Assembly: GCF_022133705.1 (NCBI RefSeq)
Contig: NZ_JAKNHJ010000005.1
Span: 62,001-126,000 of the forward strand
DNA: 64,000 nt
Origin: Varibaculum cambriense
Lineage (GTDB): Bacteria > Actinomycetota > Actinomycetes > Actinomycetales > Actinomycetaceae
Direction: 5' to 3'
Positions 19,659-27,335 of the stretch are shown in pieces (position 1 is the first letter of the stretch; each line of letters starts with the position of its first letter). Under the pieces are notes generated by a model that was given only the letters and a program-made list of their open reading frames with translations, did no database searches and was not told the DNA's origin. The position numbers and the translations under genes were made by a program.

Positions 19659-20597
19659 CTATGAGAGTGCCTTTACAATGGCTTCCACATTGTGCTGGAA
19701 AGCTCCCAGGTAGGTGTTGGTGGGGGCTTTCTCACCGAGGGTGTCTGCATAGAGCTCGGTGTCGGAGAGTTTAACTTCCCAACCTTTGGACTTCACCATT
19801 TCTTGTAGGTGCTTTACTACTTCCGGGCTCTTCAGGTTGTCGTAGAAGATAACCGGAACTTTTTTACTAGCAATAGTGTTTGCCAGTTCTTCCAGCTGTA
19901 CCGCAGAGATTTCCGATTCGGAAGAAACCATATCGGTAGCCATAATGTCTAGTCCGTAGGTGCGTCCCAGGTAGTTGAAGGCGTCGTGACCGGTCACCAG
20001 AGTACGACGATTGGTAGGAATCTTTTCCAATGCGGCCTTGGCCTTTTCATGCATGTCCTGAATCTTAGCGTTATATTCTTTGCCGTTCTTGAGATATTTG
20101 TCGGCGTTAGCTTTATCTAGTTTCGCAATTTTTTCGGCAGTTGCGGTTACGGCGTATTGCCATCCGATCGGGTCATTCCACACGTGAGGGTCGTGGCCTT
20201 CGATCTTGCCATCTTCTTCCCAGTCCAGCAGCATTTTTTTCGGAATGGCTTCTGCGGCGGGCAAGGATTTATCACCCAGACCATCGAACTGACCCATCAT
20301 TTTGTGTTCCATGTCGTGACTGGTCCAAACCACCAGGTCCGCTTTTTGGATTTTTTCAGTGTCTTTGGTGGTGAGTTCTTGAGTGTGGGGATCGCCTCCG
20401 GGGGCTACCAGGGTAGTAATCTCGGCGTCGGGGGCTATGTTTTTAACCGCGTCGGCAAGATAACCGGTGGTGGCAACAATTTTTAGCTTTCCATTAGCTC
20501 CATCCGCATTATCGGTGGCACCATTTTTGGTGCAACCTCCCAGGGAAGCTGCCAGGGCTAGCGCACAGATTCCGGAGACCACGGCTTTCAGTTTCAT
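19659..20597 (-). CDS. Metal ABC transporter substrate-binding lipoprotein (Mn/Fe type)
   Basis: 312 residues, cluster A-I metal-binding protein. Lipoprotein signal with Cys22 (LGGC). Ligands fit the family: GGDPHTQE, DPHVWNDP, TGHDAFNYLGR and VIFYDN. The long His-rich loop found in ZnuA zinc proteins is missing, which favours manganese or iron over zinc. The operator upstream is of DtxR/IdeR type, which points the same way. First gene of the operon; the metal is an inference. Confidence 0.92.
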   Translation of the reverse strand: MKLKAVVSGICALALAASLGGCTKNGATDNADGANGKLKIVATTGYLADAVKNIAPDAEITTLVAPGGDPHTQELTTKDTEKIQKADLVVWTSHDMEHKMMGQFDGLGDKSLPAAEAIPKKMLLDWEEDGKIEGHDPHVWNDPIGWQYAVTATAEKIAKLDKANADKYLKNGKEYNAKIQDMHEKAKAALEKIPTNRRTLVTGHDAFNYLGRTYGLDIMATDMVSSESEISAVQLEELANTIASKKVPVIFYDNLKSPEVVKHLQEMVKSKGWEVKLSDTELYADTLGEKAPTNTYLGAFQHNVEAIVKALS

Positions 20598-20639
20598 TTA
20601 TCATCCTCTTTCATATTATCGGTTACCCGAAATATTAGT

Positions 20640-20658
20640 TTAGGTTAGGTAAACCTGA
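20640..20658. promoter_or_regulatory. DtxR/IdeR-type operator before the metal transporter
   Basis: TTAGGTTAGGTAAACCTGA matches the DtxR/IdeR consensus TTAGGTTAGGCTAACCTAA at 16 of 19 positions. It lies 43 bases upstream of the binding protein start, where a repressor would block the promoter. Either an iron-sensing (IdeR/DtxR) or manganese-sensing (MntR-like) member of the family could bind it. Confidence 0.85.
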
Positions 20659-20847
20659 TAATAAAGATAGTTATCAATTGAGAAAAAGAAAACTGACGTT
20701 TGTCCTATAGGGGATACTTGTGGTGTTGATCTTCATAAAATCCCTGTTCTATGAGGTTTTTCGTAAACTAGGGGGTTCTGGTGAATCTCGGGTGTGGGGT
20801 GAATAGCTGGAGGGGTATAGATTTAGGGGGTCCTGAGTTAGTAATTA

Positions 20848-20887
20848 ATTTTGCCGGACTTTCCTATGTGGGAAAGTCCGGCAAAAT
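20848..20887. terminator. Terminator after the FtsX-type ABC operon
   Basis: A perfect 17-bp stem (20848-20864 with 20871-20887) with a 6-base loop lies 93 bases beyond the end of the minus-strand permease gene. The stem itself ends in AT pairs, giving TTTT on both strands, so it could work in either direction. Confidence 0.8.
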
Positions 20888-20980
20888 CTTTGCTGAGGGA
20901 TTAGATTTCTTGGTAACTTCTCTAAGGTCTCGCGCTAGTTATGTAACCGCGCGAACGTCCAGTAGAACCTGGCTGAACCG

Positions 20981-22438
20981 CTAGTCGTTGGCGCGTTGCT
21001 GTAGCAGACGTAAACGTCGATGCAGCGGGTGGCTAGCGAAAATCGAGGCGGCCGTAACCGCTAAACCTGCCAGCATTAACAGGCTCATTTGGATTACCGA
21101 ATTCTCTGGAGTCTGCCCGGTATGTTCCTTTAGCATTAGCACCATCGGCATGGCGGCTACAAGCCCTAAGACGCCTCCTCCCAGCACGGATATCACTAGT
21201 GGACCCAGGGTTTCCAGCCACATCGCGCGCAATTCAAATCCGCGCGGGGCACCCATTTTCGCCAGGGCCCGGGACTGCTCAGCATTTTCGATCACCGTTG
21301 CCGCCTGAGTAATCAACATGGCACAGGCGCACAGCGCGAAACTGACTGCCAAGGTAATCATGGTGCCAGTTTGGAAATCCCAACGAGTGGCCGTAATAAA
21401 GTTGTCAGCAAGGCGATCGGAACCTTCACTATTTACTAACACTGGCGACATAGCCATGAAACCCGCGATAAAAGCTAGGAACCCCATGCCGCTGACGCGC
21501 CGCCAAGTAGTTTTGGGATCAGCCACTATCCGCCGAGACGCCAGTACCATCGCGGGAATCGGGATTTTTGCCAGCAAGCGGGCATTTAGTTGCAACAGGT
21601 AGGGGCCTAGTAAATTGAACCCCAAAATAACTACCAGGATAATGCCCGAGACTATCGCTATCGTCCTGGTTTTTGATAACCCCAAGGTCGCCTGGCTGAC
21701 AATAAAAGCGGCGATAAAAATAGCTAAGGCAGCTACCAGGCGCCAAATGCGCAGTGCCGGTTGGCTCGCCCGGCGGGTTACTCCCAGGGGAGAAACTCTT
21801 ACCTGCTGCATACCCCACCAGGAAGAAATCTGTCCCAGTAAAATAATAACTGCCAGCACTATCAACAGTAGCCACCAGGGCAGCAGCATTTCTTTAACCG
21901 TTATATATTTGGCTTCTATTTCAAGAAAAGTCCAGGCGGGAAGAGTAGCTAAATAAAGGGCAGTACCGATCAGGGAACCGATAGCCGCTTGGATCAAGGT
22001 ATCTAACAGGGTCATTTTGGTTACCTCTGCAGAGGACACACCCAACAGGCGTAGGGAAGCTAAACGCTTTTCGCGTCCTCGTGCCCCCAATACTGCCGCC
22101 TTGGTGGCGAGCGAGCTTAAAGATGGGATTATTAGAGCGCAGGCCAAAATGGCTAAGAGGAAATAGAACTTTAGCATGATTTGGAAACTTGCGTCCGCTT
22201 TAAGTAGCTGGGCGGCGATTCCCGTGGGGGTCTGCCAGCGGTTATAAAACATATAGGTGCCGCCAGCAACCGTTAACGCTAACCCGGCACACACCGTATA
22301 GGCCAGGATAGAGGCTAAATAAAGTAGAGATTCGCCCTGGTGAGAGCGGAAACGGGCTTTAGTGAGATGAAAGGTTAACCAGTTTAGGTTTTGTGCGCGC
22401 GAGGAGGTAGCTGGGCTGGCTATGTTAGTGGTCGACAT
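20981..22438 (-). CDS. ABC transporter permease, FtsX-like
   Basis: 485 residues with about 8-10 membrane helices. A cytoplasmic FtsX-type segment (GARGREKRLASLRLLGVSSAEVTKM, about residues 117-141) and its C-terminal counterpart (ENAEQSRALAKMGAPRGFEL) are visible. Such permeases do not import; with their ATPase they extrude peptides, lipids or drugs, or sense antibiotics. The start directly follows the ATPase stop with no gap. It has no large outer domain, unlike MacB. Confidence 0.85.
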   Translation of the reverse strand: MSTTNIASPATSSRAQNLNWLTFHLTKARFRSHQGESLLYLASILAYTVCAGLALTVAGGTYMFYNRWQTPTGIAAQLLKADASFQIMLKFYFLLAILACALIIPSLSSLATKAAVLGARGREKRLASLRLLGVSSAEVTKMTLLDTLIQAAIGSLIGTALYLATLPAWTFLEIEAKYITVKEMLLPWWLLLIVLAVIILLGQISSWWGMQQVRVSPLGVTRRASQPALRIWRLVAALAIFIAAFIVSQATLGLSKTRTIAIVSGIILVVILGFNLLGPYLLQLNARLLAKIPIPAMVLASRRIVADPKTTWRRVSGMGFLAFIAGFMAMSPVLVNSEGSDRLADNFITATRWDFQTGTMITLAVSFALCACAMLITQAATVIENAEQSRALAKMGAPRGFELRAMWLETLGPLVISVLGGGVLGLVAAMPMVLMLKEHTGQTPENSVIQMSLLMLAGLAVTAASIFASHPLHRRLRLLQQRAND

Positions 22439-23149
22439 TTACGCCCTCCTAAACTGCGGCGCTAGAGCGCAATCGGAGTGGATTTTACCGTCCCGAATTT
22501 CAATCAGACGTGAACACCATTTGGCTACGTTAATATCGTGGGTTACCAGTACTAATGCTGCCCCGCAGCGCTGTGTTTCCCGGGTCAAGGTTTCCATCAT
22601 TTCATATCCGGTAGCTTGATCGAGGGCGCCAGAAGGTTCATCAGCAAAAACTACCTTCGGGTTGCCGATGAGGGCGCGAGCGATTGCTACCCGCTGTGCC
22701 TGACCCCCGGACATATCTCCGGGACGCCGCTTTTTCAGCTCAGAAAGTCCCAGCTCGGCGAGCAGTTGATCTGCGCGCTTTAAAGCTTTCGGGAGCAGAG
22801 TGCCGGTCAAAATAAGGGGGAGTGCCACATTTTCGCGAGCAGGCAGCTCGGGGATGAGTTGCCCGTCTTGGAACACAAACCCGAACTGGCTAAGCCGCAG
22901 CCGGGAGCGCTTCACGTCTTTTTGTGCCGCGATATCCTCTCCCTGGAATAAGACCTTGCCGGATTCGGGAACGAGGACGCCGGATAGGCAATGCAGCAGG
23001 GTCGATTTTCCTGACCCCGATGGCCCCATGATTGCCACCGACTCGCCCTCGTGAATGTTTAGAGAAACCCCGGCGAGAGCGTGTACGTTTCCAAAACTTT
23101 TTGTGATGTTATCGGTGCTGAGCACCTCTTTTTCTTTATCTTGATTCAT
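22439..23149 (-). CDS. ABC transporter ATP-binding protein (MacB/LolD type)
   Basis: 236 residues. Walker A GPSGSGKST, signature MSGGQAQRVAIARALIGNP, Walker B VFADEPSGALD and switch His in LVTHDINVA. The signature context ADEPSGALD is usual for MacB/LolD/BceA-type ATPases that pair with FtsX-like permeases. It is the first gene of the two-gene operon. The upstream region is shared with the divergent ABC-F gene, so both could answer to the same stress. Confidence 0.9.
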   Translation of the reverse strand: MNQDKEKEVLSTDNITKSFGNVHALAGVSLNIHEGESVAIMGPSGSGKSTLLHCLSGVLVPESGKVLFQGEDIAAQKDVKRSRLRLSQFGFVFQDGQLIPELPARENVALPLILTGTLLPKALKRADQLLAELGLSELKKRRPGDMSGGQAQRVAIARALIGNPKVVFADEPSGALDQATGYEMMETLTRETQRCGAALVLVTHDINVAKWCSRLIEIRDGKIHSDCALAPQFRRA

Positions 23150-23471
23150 ACTCTCTATTTCAGTCCGCCGGCCGGGCGTGGGGAACAGTGCTGAAACTGA
23201 TTTTTAGGTATTGCTAAAAACTAGCCGGAGGTAGAGCTGCCACTACCTAAAGGGGAGAGCGCGCCCTCTTTAAGTAGCTGGAAGCCTGTAGCTTACCTGA
23301 AACGGGTAATAAGCTGTAGCTATTAGGCAAGGGATTGACTAAAATCAAGGTAGGTAACGGGCTGGGTGCTCGTTATGTTATCCAAGCGAGGAGCTAGTTT
23401 CCGATGACATTGTAATCTCTACTCAGCTCAGCTGAGACGCCGCCCTTAATCGTTGCGTCCTGGAGATTATT
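23150..23471. promoter_or_regulatory. Shared upstream region of the ABC exporter and the ABC-F gene, with hairpins
   Basis: 322 bases without a gene. It holds a 13-bp imperfect stem at 23243-23277 (CTACCTAAAGGGG pairing with CCTCTTTAAGTAG) overlapping a shorter AGGTAG/CTACCT stem at 23229-23248, and a 10-bp palindrome CTCAGCTGAG at 23427-23436. Mutually exclusive hairpins in the leader of an ABC-F gene could be an attenuator, but no leader peptide or T tract is clear. The promoters cannot be placed. Confidence 0.35.
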
Positions 23472-25106
23472 ATGCCTGCCATCATTCTCGAAAATATTTC
23501 TTTTTCATACTCCTCTAAACCGCTGCTCGAAAACATCAATTTGCAGGTAGGGGAGGGTGAGCGTGCCTGTTTGATTGGTCCCAATGGTTGCGGGAAAACC
23601 ACCCTGCTTCGCATCGCTTCCCAGGATCTTTTGCCAGAACAAGGCAAGGTTAAGATCGTGGGAACAAACACTGAGTTCTTCCAGGTGCCGGCGATTGAAC
23701 ATTTTAGTGGAAGTGCCAGAGATTACCTCGGCTGCGCTTTGCGTCCTCTGCGAAATATCGCTACCCAGTTTCAGGACGCGACCAATCAAATTAGCCAGGA
23801 AGTTATTGCTGTCCAGGCGGAGCAGCGCTATGACCAGCTGCTTTCTTTGATGAGCGGTTTTGATATTTGGTCGCTCGAGGCGCGGCTCACCGAGGTTTTG
23901 GCGAGGCTGGGCTTGGGGGTGCTCACAGGATCAGGACGTGAGCGCAGTTTAAACAGTTTGTCCCCGGGAGAGCGGAGGCGACTGCAACTGGCGGTCACGC
24001 TAATCGTGAGGCCCGAAGTGTTGATTTTGGATGAACCCACCAATCATTTAGACGCGCGTGCAATCGATTTCCTCGTGGGAACTGTTAATGACTGGAAGGG
24101 CGCGGTTTTGATGTCGAGTCACGACCGGGCGTTCATCGAGGACACCGCCACGGTTATTTACGATATGGACGCTGCTGTATGGAATGAACTGGCTAAAGCT
24201 ACTGCTAGTAGTCAGGTGACCGGTCTCTATCGCTGCGCGGGCACCTACTCTAAATATTTGGCCGAAAAAATGAGTGCCCGCCGTAAGCACCGGGAGTTGC
24301 ACACCGCGCAACAAGCCGAGAAACGGTTACTGAGAAAACATCGCCAGGAAGCTAGCAAGATAGCTCGCGGGGGCGTACGCCTGGCGAGCGCTGAGGGTAA
24401 AGCCAAAAAGTTTTTTGCGGATCGCGCTGCTGCCACCGCGCAGCGCCGAATGCGAAATGACGATATGCGAGGCGAGCGCCTTAGCGAAAAGGAAGTGCGA
24501 AAACCCCGTAGCTACGACCTGTCTTTTGAGCTCAATCAACCCGCTGCAAGCACCGGAATCGCGGTAGCTGCGCGTAATGCCGCAGTTTCCGGTCGTCTGG
24601 CGCCGCTCAGTTTCGATTTGTTCTATGGTGAGCATCTGCTGGTTACCGGGGCTAACGGTTCTGGAAAATCCACCCTTTTGACTTGGATTTATCGCGGGCA
24701 GCCACCCGAGGGTGCGAAAAGTAGCGGTAGTATCTGCGCTGAGCGGAAGGTTGGGCTGGTACCTCAGCAGCTTCCTCAGGAGGGCGACCCGGGATTTACT
24801 GCCACGGTTTGGGAAAATGGTATTGGCGAGGTCGGCAAGGGCGTCCTCCATCCTTCTCTGTGGGCTAAGCCTATCCCGGAGCTCTCGGCCGGTAACCAGC
24901 GGCGAGCCCAAATTGCGTTAGCGCTGGCTACCTCGCCCTCTTTGCTGATAATTGATGAGCCCACCAACTACCTGGATTTGCAGGCGATGCAAGCGCTGGA
25001 AGAAGTTTTGCATGATTGGGAGGGGACGCTAATCGTAGCAAGCCATGACCGGTGGCTAATCAACCACTGGCAAGGTAGAAAGGGAAAACTCTTGAATAGG
25101 CACTAA
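23472..25106 (+). CDS. ABC-F family ATP-binding protein
   Basis: 544 residues with two ABC domains and no membrane helices. First domain: GPNGCGKTT, LSPGERRRLQLAVTLIV, ILDEPTNHLD. Second: TGANGSGKST, LSAGNQRRAQIALALA, IIDEPTNYLD. The basic linker between them (HRELHTAQQAEKRLLRKHRQ onwards, about residues 265-330) is the part that reaches into the ribosome in this family. ABC-F proteins act on ribosomes as translation factors or protect them from antibiotics. The divergent exporter next door hints at a resistance role, but this cannot be proved by sequence. GGAG precedes the ATG. Confidence 0.9.
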   Translation: MPAIILENISFSYSSKPLLENINLQVGEGERACLIGPNGCGKTTLLRIASQDLLPEQGKVKIVGTNTEFFQVPAIEHFSGSARDYLGCALRPLRNIATQFQDATNQISQEVIAVQAEQRYDQLLSLMSGFDIWSLEARLTEVLARLGLGVLTGSGRERSLNSLSPGERRRLQLAVTLIVRPEVLILDEPTNHLDARAIDFLVGTVNDWKGAVLMSSHDRAFIEDTATVIYDMDAAVWNELAKATASSQVTGLYRCAGTYSKYLAEKMSARRKHRELHTAQQAEKRLLRKHRQEASKIARGGVRLASAEGKAKKFFADRAAATAQRRMRNDDMRGERLSEKEVRKPRSYDLSFELNQPAASTGIAVAARNAAVSGRLAPLSFDLFYGEHLLVTGANGSGKSTLLTWIYRGQPPEGAKSSGSICAERKVGLVPQQLPQEGDPGFTATVWENGIGEVGKGVLHPSLWAKPIPELSAGNQRRAQIALALATSPSLLIIDEPTNYLDLQAMQALEEVLHDWEGTLIVASHDRWLINHWQGRKGKLLNRH

Positions 25107-25148
25107 CAATTATTTTAACATGTATGTGCAAACGTCAAGGAGGGGCTG

Positions 25149-25445
25149 ATGGGAGCTAGCACTTTAACTGTCAGAATTGATAGCGGGTTAAAAGAAGAAA
25201 CAGCGAAAGTGGTGGAGAACTACGGTCTTGATTTGTCGTCGGTGATCCGCGCATTTTTCACTGAAATAGTGAGCACTGAGTCCATCCCGCTATCCTTCGA
25301 TTACCGGCGACCTAATGCCGAGAGTCTGGAAGCTATTCGTGAAACCGAGCAGATGATTGCGCGCGGTGAAGGGCAAACCTATGTAAGTGGTCGGGATGTT
25401 ATTGAAGCAGCGCGCAATGTGAAGCATAAGCTTTCTAGCGAATAG
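25149..25445 (+). CDS. RelB/DinJ-like antitoxin without an adjacent toxin
   Basis: 98 residues. The N-terminus TLTVRIDSGLKEETAKVVEN followed by GLDLSSVIRAFF and ESIPLSF is the ribbon-helix-helix dimer and following strand of the RelB/DinJ family. The C-terminal toxin-binding tail is longer than usual. AAGGAGGGG lies just before the ATG. The next gene, 16 bases on, codes for a small membrane protein and not a RelE-fold toxin, so this is an orphan or has an unusual partner. It opens the accessory region. Confidence 0.8.
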   Translation: MGASTLTVRIDSGLKEETAKVVENYGLDLSSVIRAFFTEIVSTESIPLSFDYRRPNAESLEAIRETEQMIARGEGQTYVSGRDVIEAARNVKHKLSSE

Positions 25446-25461
25446 AGTGAGGGAAACGGAT

Positions 25462-25671
25462 ATGAAGTGGTACGAGAATCCCGATTTGTACTGGGTTATT
25501 GGTTGCTGCTTAGCGGGTTGTAGCGGAGTTTTCGCGGTACTAATGTTCTGCGGTGCAGTCAGTGTTATTACTGGTGTAGCTAATATTCTTTCTACTTTAG
25601 CCCTCGCGATTACCTGTTATGTCTTGTGCTACCGCTTCAAACGTTATGCACATGACTCAGATGAAAACTAA
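25462..25671 (+). CDS. Small membrane protein after the orphan antitoxin
   Basis: 69 residues from ATG 25462 (GAGGGAA 9 bases upstream; a GTG at 25447 is also in frame). Two hydrophobic helices, about residues 12-32 and 36-56, are joined by a short turn; the tail YRFKRYAHDSDEN is charged and probably cytoplasmic. Four cysteines lie in the helices. No family recognised. It stands where a toxin gene would be expected behind the RelB-like gene, and the two are probably cotranscribed. Confidence 0.6.
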   Translation: MKWYENPDLYWVIGCCLAGCSGVFAVLMFCGAVSVITGVANILSTLALAITCYVLCYRFKRYAHDSDEN

Positions 25672-25684
25672 GTAAACTGTGCTA

Positions 25685-25969
25685 TTAGAAGAGGTCATCG
25701 TGAGATCCGGTTCGGGTGAGTACCAGAAGCAGCTCGCTTCGCTCGACACGGTATATCAGTAGCCAATCTCCCTCGAGGTGAATTTCGCGATATCCCTTCC
25801 ACTGTCCCTGCAGCGCGTGGTCCCGATAGCGGGTTCGTAACTCGTCGCGATCCTGAGCCATTAGGGCTGCAACTGCGCGTGCCAACTTTGACGGATCATA
25901 ATGCTTCTTGAATAGTGCTTTCGCGTCGCGTTTGAACTGGGAGGTGCGAAAGACTCTAGTTAGCTTCAT
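25685..25969 (-). CDS. YafQ family mRNA interferase toxin
   Basis: 94 residues, RelE fold. The family pattern is clear: LQGQWKGYREIHLEGDWLLI and then LTRTGSHDDLF at the C-terminus, with the catalytic His in TGSHDDLF and Asp in EGDW. YafQ cuts mRNA in the ribosomal A site. It overlaps the antitoxin gene by 14 bases and follows it, the classical dinJ-yafQ order. It ends 13 bases from the end of the convergent small membrane protein gene. Confidence 0.92.
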   Translation of the reverse strand: MKLTRVFRTSQFKRDAKALFKKHYDPSKLARAVAALMAQDRDELRTRYRDHALQGQWKGYREIHLEGDWLLIYRVERSELLLVLTRTGSHDDLF

Positions 25970-26210
25970 TAAGATCTGCCATTAACTCAGCGACACTATC
26001 AAAGGAAGCTCCGGTGCGGGATTCGGCTTCAGCGCGAGCGAGTAGGTTGGCTGAATTTTCCCGGCGCGGTGTGAACGGAATGCCGTTGCTGGCAATTGAC
26101 TGCCTCAAAAACATGTTGATTGCAGTGCTCATATCTAACCCCAGGTCGCGGAAGAGCTCCGCTGCCTGAGTCTTGGTCTGGTCATCAGTTCGGAACGATA
26201 TGTTAGCCAC
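25956..26210 (-). CDS. DinJ/RelB family antitoxin
   Basis: 84 residues from GTG 26210 (MANISFRTDDQTK); an in-frame GTG at 26219 would add three residues but sits inside the likely ribosome site GAGAGAGG. The ribbon-helix-helix ISFRTDDQTKTQAAELF, LGLDMSTAINMFLRQS and GIPF follow the DinJ pattern closely. The C-terminal part (about 55-84) wraps the toxin. It neutralises the YafQ protein encoded next and should repress its own promoter. Confidence 0.88.
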   Translation of the reverse strand: MANISFRTDDQTKTQAAELFRDLGLDMSTAINMFLRQSIASNGIPFTPRRENSANLLARAEAESRTGASFDSVAELMADLNEAN

Positions 26211-26493
26211 CAAAAACACCTCTCTCCACGCAATTGCTACTACTATGTATCTACAATAGCATTAATTTTGCGTGATATTAAGAGCTTTAAAAGTATCTTT
26301 ACTGCCTGAATCTTCCCGGTCGAGGGCTAATAGCGTGGATGAATTGCTGTCGGAATGGCATTCAAATAGAGCTGCTAGTCGTGACCGTGGCCCCTTCTCT
26401 TCTTGCTGGTTAAGTGGGCATGGGGTGATGTAGAGGCGGCGGAATCATAACTAAGTGGGATTGGAACCTTGGAAATGTAGATTGCTGCAATTT

Positions 26494-26760
26494 TTATCTT
26501 CCATAGATATCGCGGCGGTGTCCTAAATCGATCGCTAGGATCAGCAGCTGTGAGTCCACGATGTCGTAGATAACCCGGTAGTTTCCCACGCGATAACGCC
26601 AGTAGCCGGTTAGTTCGCCTTTCAGGGCTTTACCTTTTGAGCGGGGGTTATCTAGCTGGCTAACAATGTGGAGTTCTTTTAGGATTCGCTTCGCGGAGGT
26701 GGCGTCAATTTTACTAAGAGCCTTTTCTGCGCGCCGGGTAAAATCAATTCTCCATACCAT
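26494..26760 (-). CDS. RelE family toxin
   Basis: 88 residues, complete RelE/ParE-like toxin: WRIDFTRRAEKALSKID at the N-terminus, GKALKGELTGYWRYRVGNYR in the middle and ILAIDLGHRRDIYGR at the end. Arg and Tyr/His residues in the last two segments are those expected for ribosome-dependent mRNA cleavage. It overlaps the antitoxin gene by 17 bases and follows it. Confidence 0.92.
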   Translation of the reverse strand: MVWRIDFTRRAEKALSKIDATSAKRILKELHIVSQLDNPRSKGKALKGELTGYWRYRVGNYRVIYDIVDSQLLILAIDLGHRRDIYGR

Positions 26761-27019
26761 AGCGAGACATCAATTCTTCTAAGCTAACGGTGTCGAGCTG
26801 TCCTGCTCGGTAGGCTGCCGAATCTCGATGTAAAGCGCGCGCGTAATCTGATACTGGCGCCGCCACTTCGAAGGGGATACGTCTTTCAGTCCCAACTTTT
26901 TTTGCAAAAATCGTAAAGGCGGCGGTAAGAGTCAACCCCATCGCTTTACAAGCATCTTCCATCGATTCTTTGACATCAGTATCGAGCTTAAAATTAACAT
27001 TTGATGTTGCTGATTTCAT
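26744..27019 (-). CDS. RelB family antitoxin
   Basis: 91 residues from ATG 27019, chosen because a perfect AAGGAGG (complement of 27027-27033) lies 7 bases upstream; the frame is open further but without a better start. NVNFKLDTDVKESMEDACKAMG and LTLTAAFTIFAKKV give the ribbon-helix-helix, and RRIPFEV is the usual strand after it. It pairs with the RelE toxin downstream. Confidence 0.9.
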   Translation of the reverse strand: MKSATSNVNFKLDTDVKESMEDACKAMGLTLTAAFTIFAKKVGTERRIPFEVAAPVSDYARALHRDSAAYRAGQLDTVSLEELMSRYGMEN

Positions 27020-27335
27020 TATGTAGCCTCCTTGTTTGTAGTTATTATCAGTGTACTTCATTATCAAATATTTGTAACTCATTATTTTAGCGGCTGTCCC
27101 AACTGTAGGGGTCAATAAAATAATTTAGAAAACTTCCGTGAATTGCTCAGCGTCCGAAATTGTCCTGGGGAAATCGTGACGTGATAGAGGGCGCGTCTAC
27201 TAGGATAGGGATGTGAGGTGGCATACTTTTCTTAGGTGTGACACTTACTCGCGTTCTCAGAAAATACTATCAACTCTTCTATAAAAGGAAGTGAGAATAG
27301 TGTGGAGCTTGGATTTTCTAGTTCTCGGAGTGTAA
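27020..27335 (+). promoter_or_regulatory. Gap between the RelBE pair and the ABC permease
   Basis: 316 bases. The left part must hold the promoter of the relBE pair. The right part is the leader of the ABC permease gene. I looked for a small secreted bacteriocin gene of the lactococcin 972 type and saw none. No strong repeat stands out. Confidence 0.3.

Noticed and set aside
24327-24911. Open frame of 194 codons opposite the ABC-F gene
   Set aside because: Shadow of the ABC-F codons; no independent signal.
27116-27335. Possible small bacteriocin gene before the FtsX-like gene
   Set aside because: No short frame with a signal peptide and ribosome site was found there.
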